A stretch of DNA of 64,000 nt from Craspedostauros australis (Eukaryota; Bacillariophyta; Bacillariophyceae; Mastogloiales; Achnanthaceae). This document shows positions 11,654-20,583 of the stretch, in pieces. The stretch spans positions 496,001 to 560,000 of the forward strand of contig JAMXDE010000041.1 in the NCBI GenBank assembly GCA_026770025.1. Reading direction: 5' to 3'. The translations under genes were made by a program, and so were the position numbers. The notes under the pieces were generated by a model that saw nothing but the letters and a program-made list of their open reading frames with translations, did not search any database and was not told where the DNA came from. Position 1 is the first letter of the stretch, and the number at the start of each line of letters is the position of its first letter.

Positions 11654-13619
11654 TCAAAACGGATGATACGACCACACGGAGGCGCAGCCATCATCTCCGA
11701 CCTGATCGCAGCAATCCAAACCATCGCAGCATGTCGTGCAACAGGCGCATTCCATGTTAGGATTGAAACCGCCGCAATCGACTGCGAAGGAACCTGCCGT
11801 CTTCGGTTGCGTCGGATCCGCATCACTGCACACGACGGGAGTGACGCTGCCGGACACGTCCATGTTGTACAAGAACAGTTCAATGAGGTGCTGCAAATTG
11901 TTGAGCTCGGTCGGGATGTCTCCCCTGAAGCTGTTGCCGCTCAATGACAGCTTTCTGAGGTTCACGAGGTTGCCAAGCTCGGATGGGATCATTCCGTCGA
12001 AACGATTGTGGTCTGTGACAGGAGCACGGGAAGTTTGCGATCGATTGGCACGTGTGCGCGAACAGTACGTGTAGAACGTTTAGGATCATCATGAATAATT
12101 GCAGTTCAAGACGCATGTTCCATGGTGTGAGGTATAATATTTTGCAATGCGTGTACTGGATTGCAAGGGTTCAACAGAGATCGTCGTCACAAGCCATGGA
12201 AATCGCATGAGCAACTGCACCAACGTGTCAAAGAAGGTTGAACGAATGAACGTCGAGTCGCACTTACGCAGGTAGAGCTTGGTGAGGTTCTTGAGCTGTC
12301 CGACTTCTGTTGGTATGTGCCCATCGAGACTGTTGTAGGCTGTGACGGTGGAAATGAAAAGCGAGTTGCAGCAACGACATTTGTGAGAGACACCTTGATT
12401 TCGAGACCATCTCATGTCGCCATTCGTCAAGTCTCTCTCGCTCGCTGTGTCATGTGTGCCAGTGTTGTACCAGTATAACAATACACTTACAAACGTCGAC
12501 TGACTCCAGGTCCGCGAACCGTCCTATTTCAGTCATGATGTGACTGTGAAACCCCAGACCGGCTGTAGGACATTGAAGAGGGTAGATTATATAATACAAA
12601 TGGGACGCAGGTGATGCGAGTTCGTGTGGTGAGTTGGAAGTAGTTTTGCTCTGGAACACATTGCATACAGCATCGAATACTAGTATTGCACGGGAGAACA
12701 GAGTTGGGGTTCAGGTGTCTGGTCACGTGGTAAACCGCGGAACATGTGCGCACTTACAGAACCGGAGCTTTCGGACGGTGCCACCGTCATGGCATCGCAC
12801 TCGGGCCCAGTCGCAAACAGCATCCCCGGACAACCACCCGAACTGGAAAGCCAGCTTTGAACCCGAGTGATGGTAGAAGAGCAGAGCCATGAGGTATCGC
12901 TCGCTCAGAATCTGCAAGGAAACATGGCTGGACACAACATTTGCAGGATCTTCTTGCACGAGCCACTTCAGTGCCTTGTGCGGGGCCGTGCCAGGCGTCA
13001 TCAGAAGTGTAAGGTCATCGTCCGTGCAATTCGGATAGAGCAATTCGATCACGTCGTTGTATGCCGATGCATCGAAACTTCCCGCTTCATCAGGCGGGTT
13101 AGTTGGTGGTGCTGTGGTCGGCCACGAGGTTGGTAGCGCTGGGGGTCCAGTGTTGGACGGGGTTGCAGGTGATGATGCCTCGAATGCACTTGGAGGCCAT
13201 GTGGGTGGAGACGTGGTTGGTGACGAGGTTGGGATCATGTTCGGTTGTGATGGACTGGGATTGCCACCTTCGACAACGGATCCGTCTCCCTTATCGCTGT
13301 TTTGCGCCTCGTCACTTCTTCCCGGACGGCTCCCGTCATTGCCTTGAAGGCTCACGACGATGCCCCCGATAAAGACAGACACCAGGATCACAAGAGTGAC
13401 GGCAACCAATGTGAAACATTGTTTCTTCTTGAGGCCGCACGTGCCTTCATTTTCGTGATGCTTGGCATCAGCAACTGGTACGCCTGATCTCACGTCCTCA
13501 TTGTGCTCGGGATCGACATCAGGTGAATAATTGTAGATGGATGTTTCGTTGCTGATCATTGTGTCGACGTCAGTGTCGGCGTAAGTGTTGGTGTCGGCAA
13601 GGGTGCTTGTACCGGCCAT
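11654..13619 (-). CDS. Single-pass LRR receptor-like protein 2
   Basis: Four exons on the minus strand: 13619-12758, 12562-12491, 12339-12268 and 12012-11654. Total 1365 nt, 454 aa, all junctions phase 1. The N-terminal cytosolic part is much shorter than in its neighbour (about 64 residues). A juxtamembrane CGLKKK precedes the membrane helix at about 65-88. A Pro/Thr/Ser stalk of about 70 residues (PTSSPTTSPPTWPPS region) comes next, then the LRR N-cap with CDWARVRC, about five repeats, and a Cys-rich C-cap with CACCTTCC. Exons 2 and 3 are 72 nt each. The first repeat (exon 2) is degenerate at the usual Asn and Gly positions. It is probably a tandem duplicate of the upstream gene, with an N-terminus that has diverged or been shortened. 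Confidence 0.88.
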
Positions 13620-14142
13620 TTTGTGGATTGTGGACTCGTAGCGTGCGCTCTCAGTGTGGATTACCTGTTGCTGGTGTCGCTGTGGTTGTTGCGTTTGCTA
13701 TTGTTCTTGTTCTCGAGTATACTGGTATGTTTGGTTTTTATGCCCAGATGGTCGTCGTACGACCTATTATACTATGTAGTCATGGCCTCGATGGGTCTGG
13801 AACACCGCACTATGGCTATTGCAATCGATCGCACGTTGGTGGCGTACGTATGGTTGGGACATGGAAACTTGACGTGGTGCGATGCCATCCGTCGTTTCAG
13901 TCTCACATGCAGAGAGGATGAAAGTGGAAGTTGTTAGGGGGAAAAGCACCGCAGCTCACGAAGTAGTCGCAGGAGTGTGCAACTGTGATGGCTCAAGTTG
14001 CTTGGTGTTCGCCGTGGGCGACTTCGTCGTGTGTGTCTCGATGTCGGAGAAATGTTCTGTGAAGTGTTGGCGCGAAGTGTTTCACACATGTCGTCTTGCG
14101 TCGTCCGAAACGCACAGAGCTCGATAGGACCCGGTTGAGTGA
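13620..14142. other. Upstream region of LRR gene 2
   Basis: 523 bp between the LRR gene 2 start codon and the Harbinger target duplication. No gene is supported. Confidence 0.5.
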
Positions 14143-14145
14143 CAG

Positions 14146-14168
14146 GGACACTCGGCAGAAAGTCGGGA
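14146..14168 (+). repeat. Left TIR of the Harbinger element
   Basis: It matches the reverse complement of 19608-19630 at about 18 of 22 positions. Preceded by CAG at 14143-14145. The same terminal sequence occurs at 41482-41504. Confidence 0.8.
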
Positions 14169-14290
14169 TTCCATTCAACCTATCATTCGTTAAGTAATTT
14201 AGTATCATGACATTATCCTCCAGTCATTCAAAGTTGCTGCGTTTGGCGTCAATTACTCCCTTTACAAAACCTTGAGTCGCAACAGAGAAA

Positions 14291-14438
14291 CTCCCGACAT
14301 TCCCGACAAAGCACCCGACATTCCCGACAACGCACCCGACATTCCCGACAAAGCACCCGACATTCCCGACAAGACACCCGACATTCCCGACAAAGCGCCC
14401 GACATTCCCGACATTCTCGACATTCCCGACAAAGCGCT
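14291..14438 (+). repeat. 21-bp satellite array, left subterminal
   Basis: Tandem CATTCCCGACAAAGCACCCGA units with small variations, about seven copies. The same unit forms a second array at 19355-19501, in direct rather than inverted orientation. The CCCGAC core resembles the reverse complement of GTCGGG in the left TIR. These may be transposase-binding sites. Confidence 0.85.
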
Positions 14439-14695
14439 CAATACTCGTCACAAGGCAGTCGGCGTGTTTGAGTACCTTTGCCCATCTGCTCGTGCTCGCT
14501 TGTTGGACAACGTTGATGGAGTGTGTCCCAGTGCGATCCATCAGTTGTACCCAGAACACACACCAGACACCACTCAAAGCGCTGAGGCTATTTGGATCGT
14601 TACGGTGCGTTCGTTGGTTCTACCGTGGGGATTCGGACAATCAAGGGACAACCTTTTCCATTTGATGACACAACAACACCCCATTTCGCCTCGTG

Positions 14696-14815
14696 CCATT
14701 TTGCCTCACATCATTTCGCCTCACATCACATCACATCACATCACACCACATCACACCACATCACACAACATCACACAACATCACACAACATCGCACCACA
14801 ACGCATCGCATTGCG
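14696..14815 (+). repeat. CATCACA-type simple repeat
   Basis: Imperfect run of CATCACA, CACCACA and CACAACA units inside the Harbinger element, next to the 3' end of the 174-aa gene. Confidence 0.75.
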
Positions 14816-14913
14816 CGAAAAAAGACAACTGATTGAGCCTGTTCTTTGTTTTGCTGATTGGTATTGAACTATAATAGGTTAATCTGGAGAGTGTTGCTTG
14901 ATGGTCATTCGAC

Positions 14914-15438
14914 TCACTTGGAGCTCTTCTTCTTCGATGCTTGCTGGATCGCGAGGTAATGAATGAACTTCTGATGACGGACCTCCTGATAAATTCGATG
15001 GCGAAACACGTCCTTGTTAAAATGCATGTACTCCTTGCGTGTCTTTTGGAACTCGGAAGGTGGCAGTTGAGTGTGTCGGTTGTTCTTGACATCATCAGCA
15101 AGCAGTGCCTTTGCCTCAGACATGTCAAATACTGGCTGTCCCATGTTGTTAGTTGATGCTCTTGGATGCATTGCACGATCACGTTCAAGCGCTCTGCGTT
15201 CCAAGCACGATCTTACATGCCGCTCGCTGGCTTTCTTCTTGTAGTCGTTGTATCGTGCCTTGAATTGACCAAACACCACACCAGCAAATTCAGGCGTGTC
15301 GCAATAGACCTCGAATGCAACCTCAGCAGGATACTCTTTGTTGTACAATACTCCACCGGGTTCCAAATCCTCCATTAGGATCGCCCGCGCTGGGCTCTTC
15401 CTCCAATCGATCCAACCAGGTTGAGTTGACTTTGGCAT
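14914..15438 (-). CDS. Harbinger accessory protein, putative Myb/SANT-like DNA-binding
   Basis: 174 aa, single exon. The N-terminal half contains WIDWRKSPARAILMEDLEPG and the pattern PEFAGVVFGQFKARYNDY. This resembles the small proteins that accompany DDE_Tnp_4 transposases in algal and oomycete elements. The C-terminal half is basic and ends in a Lys-rich tail that could be a nuclear signal. PIF/Harbinger elements typically encode a second, Myb-like protein needed for transposase import and end recognition, and this is the best candidate for that role here. The assignment rests on context plus weak pattern resemblance. It is transcribed away from the unassigned gene at 15895. Confidence 0.6.
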   Translation of the reverse strand: MPKSTQPGWIDWRKSPARAILMEDLEPGGVLYNKEYPAEVAFEVYCDTPEFAGVVFGQFKARYNDYKKKASERHVRSCLERRALERDRAMHPRASTNNMGQPVFDMSEAKALLADDVKNNRHTQLPPSEFQKTRKEYMHFNKDVFRHRIYQEVRHQKFIHYLAIQQASKKKSSK

Positions 15439-15894
15439 TGTTGGATTTATGACTCATTTGCAGTGGTCCAGACAGGAGGATGTGAGTGGGGCAGATTCGA
15501 GCTCTTGTTTCAATCAGCATTGTGTGGAAACCTCGTCCTGTTCTTCTACTGTTGAACAGAGTGTAGAATACGAAACGCGATCTATCGATACATGTGGGGC
15601 AATCACCATGACGTCCATCATGAACCACGAAGTTTCTTGAATTGTCTTTGTCCATAGTGCCGATCCAATACTATGTGGTTTGTTGTTGTCTTGTCTATGT
15701 AAGAAAGTTCTATGGAGCAATGCTGAGACAGGTCTTGAAGCAATGCTATGTCGTAGCTTTTGCGAAAGCAATGACGATGTCACGGAGGTGATGAGCGTCA
15801 ACTTTGACATGCATCTAGGCTGCAGCTCGACCATTTTGCAACCAGACATCGCACAAATTGCATGTTGCATCTAGTAATACATGTAGCACCAAAC

Positions 15895-17144
15895 ATGACA
15901 CTCCCTGTTGTCGAAGATGCTGTGCTCAAACTTTTGCTTCAGGAGATCCAGAACTCCCCGATCCCTCTCAACCTGATCAACCTACGAGAAGTTTGCAACT
16001 CTAACCCAACCGTGTACGGGCTGTCTGGGACAACCAAGCGCAGAGCAGTCCAGAAACGCTTCTCCGACATCCAGAGGCTCACCCCGAAAGGATACGAGAA
16101 GCTGTTGGTGAGGCTTGGAATCGATCCAACCAGCAAGACCAAGATCCGCACTCCGGTGACAGCGACTACTGCAACACCAGCGACTACTGCAACACCAGCG
16201 ACTACTGCAACACCAGCGACAACCTCCTCAGTCGCTACCGCCACCGCTGTTGCCGCCGCTGCTGCCATCATACAAAACACAGACGAAGACGACCTCACCT
16301 CCGCATTTAGCCGTCTACGGGTAACTTCGCCACCATCCACAAGAGCGACTCCCAGCTTCTCTCGCCCCCAACATTCTTGCGACAATTCTCTTCAATCACC
16401 TCTACTTCGCCCATACACTACAATGACCGCAAGAGCTCTGTTCACGCCACCTGGTGCTGTGGACACTGCCAGCATCTCCCCATCCGCGGCAAGTCTCGAA
16501 TCGCTTGAAACGCTCGTTCAAGAGCAGCAAGGAACACGCAATCGCCCATTCATCACGATGGTCAGTGTGGACCATCCTGAGCGCAACCGTGAGTTCAACG
16601 TGCAACACGTGTCTGGCATCAACCACAATGATCACACGTTGAACGCTTTCCATATTTCCAAATCCATCCCGCCACCAGACTTCAATGAATGGAAAGCAAC
16701 AATCCCAGCAACCGAAACAGAGTTGGCAGGCCGTGTCATCCAAATTGAGGGCCCTTCTGTTGACTTCTGGACCCGTGATCGTGAGCGGTACCACGAAGAC
16801 CTGGAGTGCGGTGCCACCAAGCTCGCCCACCAGTCCACACAAGTCGCAATCGACGAAGCGCAGGGACGCAGCACTTGTTTCTATTGGTTGGTTTTCCAGA
16901 TGTTGTCCGTCTTGACAACACTGTGTTCTCCAACAACAACGCGACGCTCAAAGAAGACCACATCCCACTCGAAGCAGATGCGAACGAGTTCGGATTTGAT
17001 GACGGCAGTGTGCTGACTGGGTTGATCATTTATTGGAGAATTGGTTTGGATGGTGGCGTTCGCAACACCAAGGACAAGACTAAAACGACCGCTGGTGGGC
17101 TCTTCAAGAAGAAGAAGAGCAAGAAGAAGAAGACGGGTGCTTGA
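15895..17144 (+). CDS. Unassigned Harbinger-borne protein, split by a -1 frame change
   Basis: I do not recognise this protein. The main frame opens at 15895 (an in-frame ATG at 15862 is an alternative) and runs to a stop at 17016. Near 16860-16900 sensible coding moves to the -1 frame, where it reads LFLLVGFPDVVRLDN and ends at 17144 in a Lys-rich tail (KKKKSKKKK). An N-terminal helical domain of about 90 residues is followed by a Thr/Ala/Pro linker made of 18-bp repeats (near 16155-16225) and a globular part of about 200 residues rich in Asp, Glu and His. The break may be a one-base indel, a short intron or a programmed shift; I see no classic heptameric slippery site. It is probably a transposon accessory gene or captured cargo. 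Confidence 0.5.
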
Positions 17145-17278
17145 TTGCATTCTGTTTGTTGTGGTTAATTGATAATAAGACTAATTGAGGTTACTTGTGC
17201 CTTGTTGAGTGTTGCTGGTTGTCTTTCCATCTGTTTGTTGATTCGCAACGATCGCGCAAGTTCGTTGTGTTCTCTGAT

Positions 17279-17695
17279 TCACTTCTCAAAGTGGACCTTT
17301 CTCCATTTCGCCTTGCTGCCGAGACTCTCTTGACGACTGTGAGCAGCCGTCATCTTGGCGGTCAGGATGGTGCCGACGTCTTCGGTAAATCCACTGATCG
17401 AACACTCTGCAAGCATTTTCACCAAGTGGTCAGCTGCTCTCTCGATGTCCTCGTGCTGTTGGAAAATTGCCTCGCCGTATGTTTCAGGCTTGGTGTGGCG
17501 TGGTGCGACGCTCGTCTGGCTGACAATGGTGTGCTTGTGTTTTCCTTGGCCCAAGTCCACAAACACGTACACTTTCTTTGGTGTTGGCTCTTTGGATGCG
17601 TCGAGCCATCCAACCTTTCCTTGGTACTTTCCTGCGCAGAAGCGCACCTCCCTGCCAAGCTTGGTCTCCGTTTTCGCTGCTGTCACCTTGCTCAT
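17279..17695 (-). CDS. Small KOW/SH3-like protein inside the Harbinger element
   Basis: 138 aa from the ATG at 17695. The frame stays open further upstream to 17848, but that part is low complexity. The N-terminal half reads LGREVRFCAGKYQGKVGWLD followed by KKVYVFVDLG, which fits a KOW or SH3-like beta-barrel with a GKxGW turn. The second half is helical and ends in basic residues. KOW folds bind RNA or chromatin proteins; its role in a transposon is unknown. It lies tail-to-tail with the gene ending at 17144 and shares an upstream region of about 480 bp with the divergent transposase. Confidence 0.55.
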   Translation of the reverse strand: MSKVTAAKTETKLGREVRFCAGKYQGKVGWLDASKEPTPKKVYVFVDLGQGKHKHTIVSQTSVAPRHTKPETYGEAIFQQHEDIERAADHLVKMLAECSISGFTEDVGTILTAKMTAAHSRQESLGSKAKWRKVHFEK

Positions 17696-18175
17696 GGTTG
17701 GGTATGTGATACTATGGGGAAGCAATACCAGTATAGAGTGACTCGCGGTTGTTGGATGAGAGTACCAGCTGTGGTTTGCTGCATTTCGTCGAGCTGAGTC
17801 GCGTCGCTGCGAGCTCTTGTTCTTGTCAAGACGGATCAGTCCTGGCAACGTGATTGGCGATACTCACATACTAGCAATCGATAGCAGCAACACATGGCCT
17901 TGTGTGTGTACTTGTGTGTGATGACTAAATCGTCGCCAACTAACGGCCAAGCGGGTCTACTGTAGAACGAGAAGAACTCAACAACTATGACAACGACTAC
18001 TACTCTTGTTGTTACTATGGCTGCCATCGTGATGGTTCCAACTGCAATTCTGAATACGGTTGCAAGGACTGGTACTATGTCGCTAGTTCCAAGAACAAGC
18101 AAGCGATGGAACACAACAGGAATTGGCTTGATTTGCTGCAGCCGATGTTGATCAACCACACTCACAAATCAACAG

Positions 18176-19105
18176 TTGAGAAGCAACACTCACATCATGT
18201 TACTGACCACCACCGACGTCATGACCATTGGTCTCCAGTACACTGGCCAACAATTTCAGAGCGCCGCATCCATCGACCAACGCACAAAAGCATTCCGTCA
18301 ACACTACGGGTCTTCACCGCTGGACCTGTCAGAAATGTGGTTTGACATGAATTCAGACTCATTCGATGGTGCCAAGCTCTCAGCCAAAGAGAAGTCACCC
18401 TCAGGATTCAAGCTCTTCATGATGGCACACCACTTCCTTTGGACATACCCAAAGAACGCGAGCATCCTGGCATCGCGTTTTGGTGTGTGTGAACGATACT
18501 GCCGTGGAGAGCCATTGTGGAAATGGATTCGCCGCATCGCCTCGCTGAAGTCCAAAAAAATTGTCTGGGACCCAGCACTCGGCGCGGACAATTCGCCAGT
18601 GTTCGCCATCACTGTGGATGGAACAGATTTTCGCACTTGGGAGAAAAAGCACCCAACGCTCCCCATCGACCGCAAGTACTGTTCCCAAAAATTCAACCAC
18701 GGAGCAGTGAAGTACGAACTCGCGATGTCGGTTTTTGGAGCAAAGTGCGTGTGGATCAGTGGGCCACACCGAGGCGGCGAACACGACATGACAATTTTCC
18801 GGAGTGGTCTGATGCACAAGCTGAAGCCAGGCAAACTCGCGATTGCCGACAGAGGGTATGCCACCAGCAGACCACAAGAACGCAAGCTCCTTTCTCTCCC
18901 GGACAAAATGGACTGCAAAGAGCTTGCCAAATTCAAAAGCAGAGCTCGTTGTCGTCATGAGACGTTCAATGGACGGTTGAAGTTCTTCAACAGTCTTGGC
19001 CATACATTCCGACACGGAAGCGAGCTGCATGAACATGTGATGGTCGCGGTTTGTGTGATTGTTCAATATCAGATGGACAACGGGTCTGCAATATTCAATG
19101 TATAG
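18176..19105 (+). CDS. Harbinger-type DDE transposase (DDE_Tnp_4 family)
   Basis: 309 aa, single exon. The catalytic triad can be read: Asp148 (or Asp151) in VDGTDFRTWE, Asp225 in IADRGY, and Glu262 in RCRHETFNGRLK. The 36-residue Asp-Glu spacing and the GYATSRPQE and HEHVMVAV stretches are typical of PIF/Harbinger transposases. An upstream helical region (about 75-115) would be the DNA-binding part, although a clear helix-turn-helix is not obvious. No stop or frameshift is seen, so the enzyme could be active. Initiation at the second in-frame ATG (18197) is possible. Confidence 0.88.
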   Translation: MRSNTHIMLLTTTDVMTIGLQYTGQQFQSAASIDQRTKAFRQHYGSSPLDLSEMWFDMNSDSFDGAKLSAKEKSPSGFKLFMMAHHFLWTYPKNASILASRFGVCERYCRGEPLWKWIRRIASLKSKKIVWDPALGADNSPVFAITVDGTDFRTWEKKHPTLPIDRKYCSQKFNHGAVKYELAMSVFGAKCVWISGPHRGGEHDMTIFRSGLMHKLKPGKLAIADRGYATSRPQERKLLSLPDKMDCKELAKFKSRARCRHETFNGRLKFFNSLGHTFRHGSELHEHVMVAVCVIVQYQMDNGSAIFNV

Positions 19106-19354
19106 TTGATCAGCAGTAGTAGTTGTGAATTAAATGGATAGCACCATTACTTATTAATGTAATCAACCCTACTCTACTCTCTCTCATTGAGTCAAGTGCA
19201 CATCCACAAAATGAGCGCAAGCGTGTCGGTTTCGCACTCTGTGTGACTGTGTCTGTTGTTACCACAACACACGTTTTTGTTTTCTTCATTCTTTCGTCTG
19301 TCCGTCGCCAGGGGCTGTGCTGAATCAGCTGCGGGTGTGTGTCGGAGAGAATCC

Positions 19355-19501
19355 TGACATTCCCGACATTCCCGACAACGCACCCGACATTCCCGACAAC
19401 ACACCCGACATTCCCGACAAAGCACCCGACATTCCCGACAAGACACCCGACATTCCCGACAAAACTCCCGACATTCCCGACATTCCCGACATTCCCGACA
19501 A
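19355..19501 (+). repeat. 21-bp satellite array, right subterminal
   Basis: Same CATTCCCGACAAAGCACCCGA family as 14291-14438 and in the same orientation, ending about 130 bp inside the right TIR. The last few units collapse to CCCGACATT repeats of 9-10 bp. Confidence 0.85.
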
Positions 19502-19607
19502 TGACACATGGCAGCATGATACTATCAATTTAGACGTGATGACCAAATAAATATCAAACATCACTGAAACTGTCGTTCGTATTTAAGTCATGAGGTTTTG
19601 GGGTCAT

Positions 19608-19630
19608 ACTCGACATTTTGCCGCGTGTCC
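19608..19630 (-). repeat. Right TIR of the Harbinger element
   Basis: Inverted match to 14146-14168, followed by CAG at 19631-19633. A close relative of this end occurs at 39714-39736. Confidence 0.8.
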
Positions 19631-19812
19631 CAGGACCTGCAGTCTGTCCTGGAGTGGTGGCAACATACGGGGATTTCAACCGAACCACTCACATAATCAC
19701 AAACTAGATAAAAATATAAGATGCTTAATGGACGTAGACTTTGCTCAAAGATCTGATGACGTCAGGCCTTTGTTCTGCTCCAAAACGTGAAATACGTTGA
19801 GAACAAGAAAAT

Positions 19813-20500
19813 AGTTAGGATTCGGGCGTAGACGTCGCGAATCGGTGGAGAATGCCTCGTGAATCTGCCGACTTCGGGATAGCCGTGTGATGCAGTTCAA
19901 GAGAGGTGTGCTGTTTGAAGAGTTATAACTGTAACGATGAGTAGTAGAGTGCTTTGTAGCTAATCCTTGTCTGTGTTTATTATGAGTTAGCTTGTAGTGT
20001 TAGTAGGGTGAAGAAACGATGCCACACAACTTGGCGAGACCCTGCACTGATGTACTTGGTTCAGTGCTACAGGGTATACAGTCATTACAGCGCCTTGCCC
20101 TCCACACACGTAGATACACTGCAGTGTAGATCATGGCACATGGCAGTGACGACCATGAAGCAGTGGCTGTGGTTGGAGCTGGCTCTCGGATTCCATTGCT
20201 TGTGTTGAAGCAGGTTGGATACACGCGTTAAGACTACAGCAGTGGTGCAGTAGTCATCAGCATGGAGGGAATCGAGATATGTTGCAGTAAAGGGATCTGA
20301 GGAGCATATAGTTCCCAAGGTGGATTGTGAGTCAGGTCGGTCATGTTTGAGTCATGATGGATTCGTGAATGGAGGAGAGAAAGGAGGAGAAAAAGGTTTG
20401 GTGGTCGATCAAGTCGGAAGATTTCGCGCCAAAACAAGAATTTCTCTCATCTGGTTGATACCGTATCCGGTAATAGTCTGTCCCTCATTGAATCTCAACT
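19813..20500 (-). repeat. 3' LTR of the outer copia element
   Basis: 688 bp, from AGTTAGGATT to CTCAACT. It differs from the other LTR near 19919, 19923 and 20238. The ends are AG...CT instead of the usual TG...CA, but the 5-bp duplication AAAAT fixes the boundary. Confidence 0.93.
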
Positions 20501-20509
20501 CTCCCTCTC
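20501..20509 (-). other. Polypurine tract of the outer copia element
   Basis: On the minus strand GAGAGGGAG lies directly against the 3' LTR, the expected place for plus-strand priming. Confidence 0.7.
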
Positions 20510-20583
20510 AGTGTTGGGTCGTGATTTGAGTTGTGGTATCGATGAAAACTTCATCCTTCGTTGTTGTTTGTTGTTGTTGGTCG

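Larger units (their letters stand above)
14146..19630. mobile_element. PIF/Harbinger-type DNA transposon, apparently complete
   Basis: The 5485-bp element starts GGACACTCGGCAGAAAGTCGG and ends with the inverted match (reverse complement GGACACGCGGCAAAATGTCG). It is flanked on both sides by CAG (14143-14145 and 19631-19633). Harbinger-type elements are known for 3-bp duplications of the TWA or CWG kind. Inside are a DDE transposase (18176-19105, +), a basic accessory protein (14914-15438, -), a KOW-like protein (17279-17695, -) and an unassigned two-frame gene (15895-17144, +). A 21-bp satellite array lies 130-150 bp from each end. Confidence 0.85.

Noticed and set aside
13559-13937. Open frames of 104-120 codons upstream of LRR gene 2
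   Set aside because: They overlap the LRR gene start on the other strand and have no recognisable features.
14291-14438. CRISPR-like array
   Set aside because: The 21-bp units are contiguous without unique spacers, and the setting is a eukaryotic transposon.
15680-15874. 64-codon frame between the two divergent Harbinger genes
   Set aside because: Short, no features, and lies in a likely promoter region.
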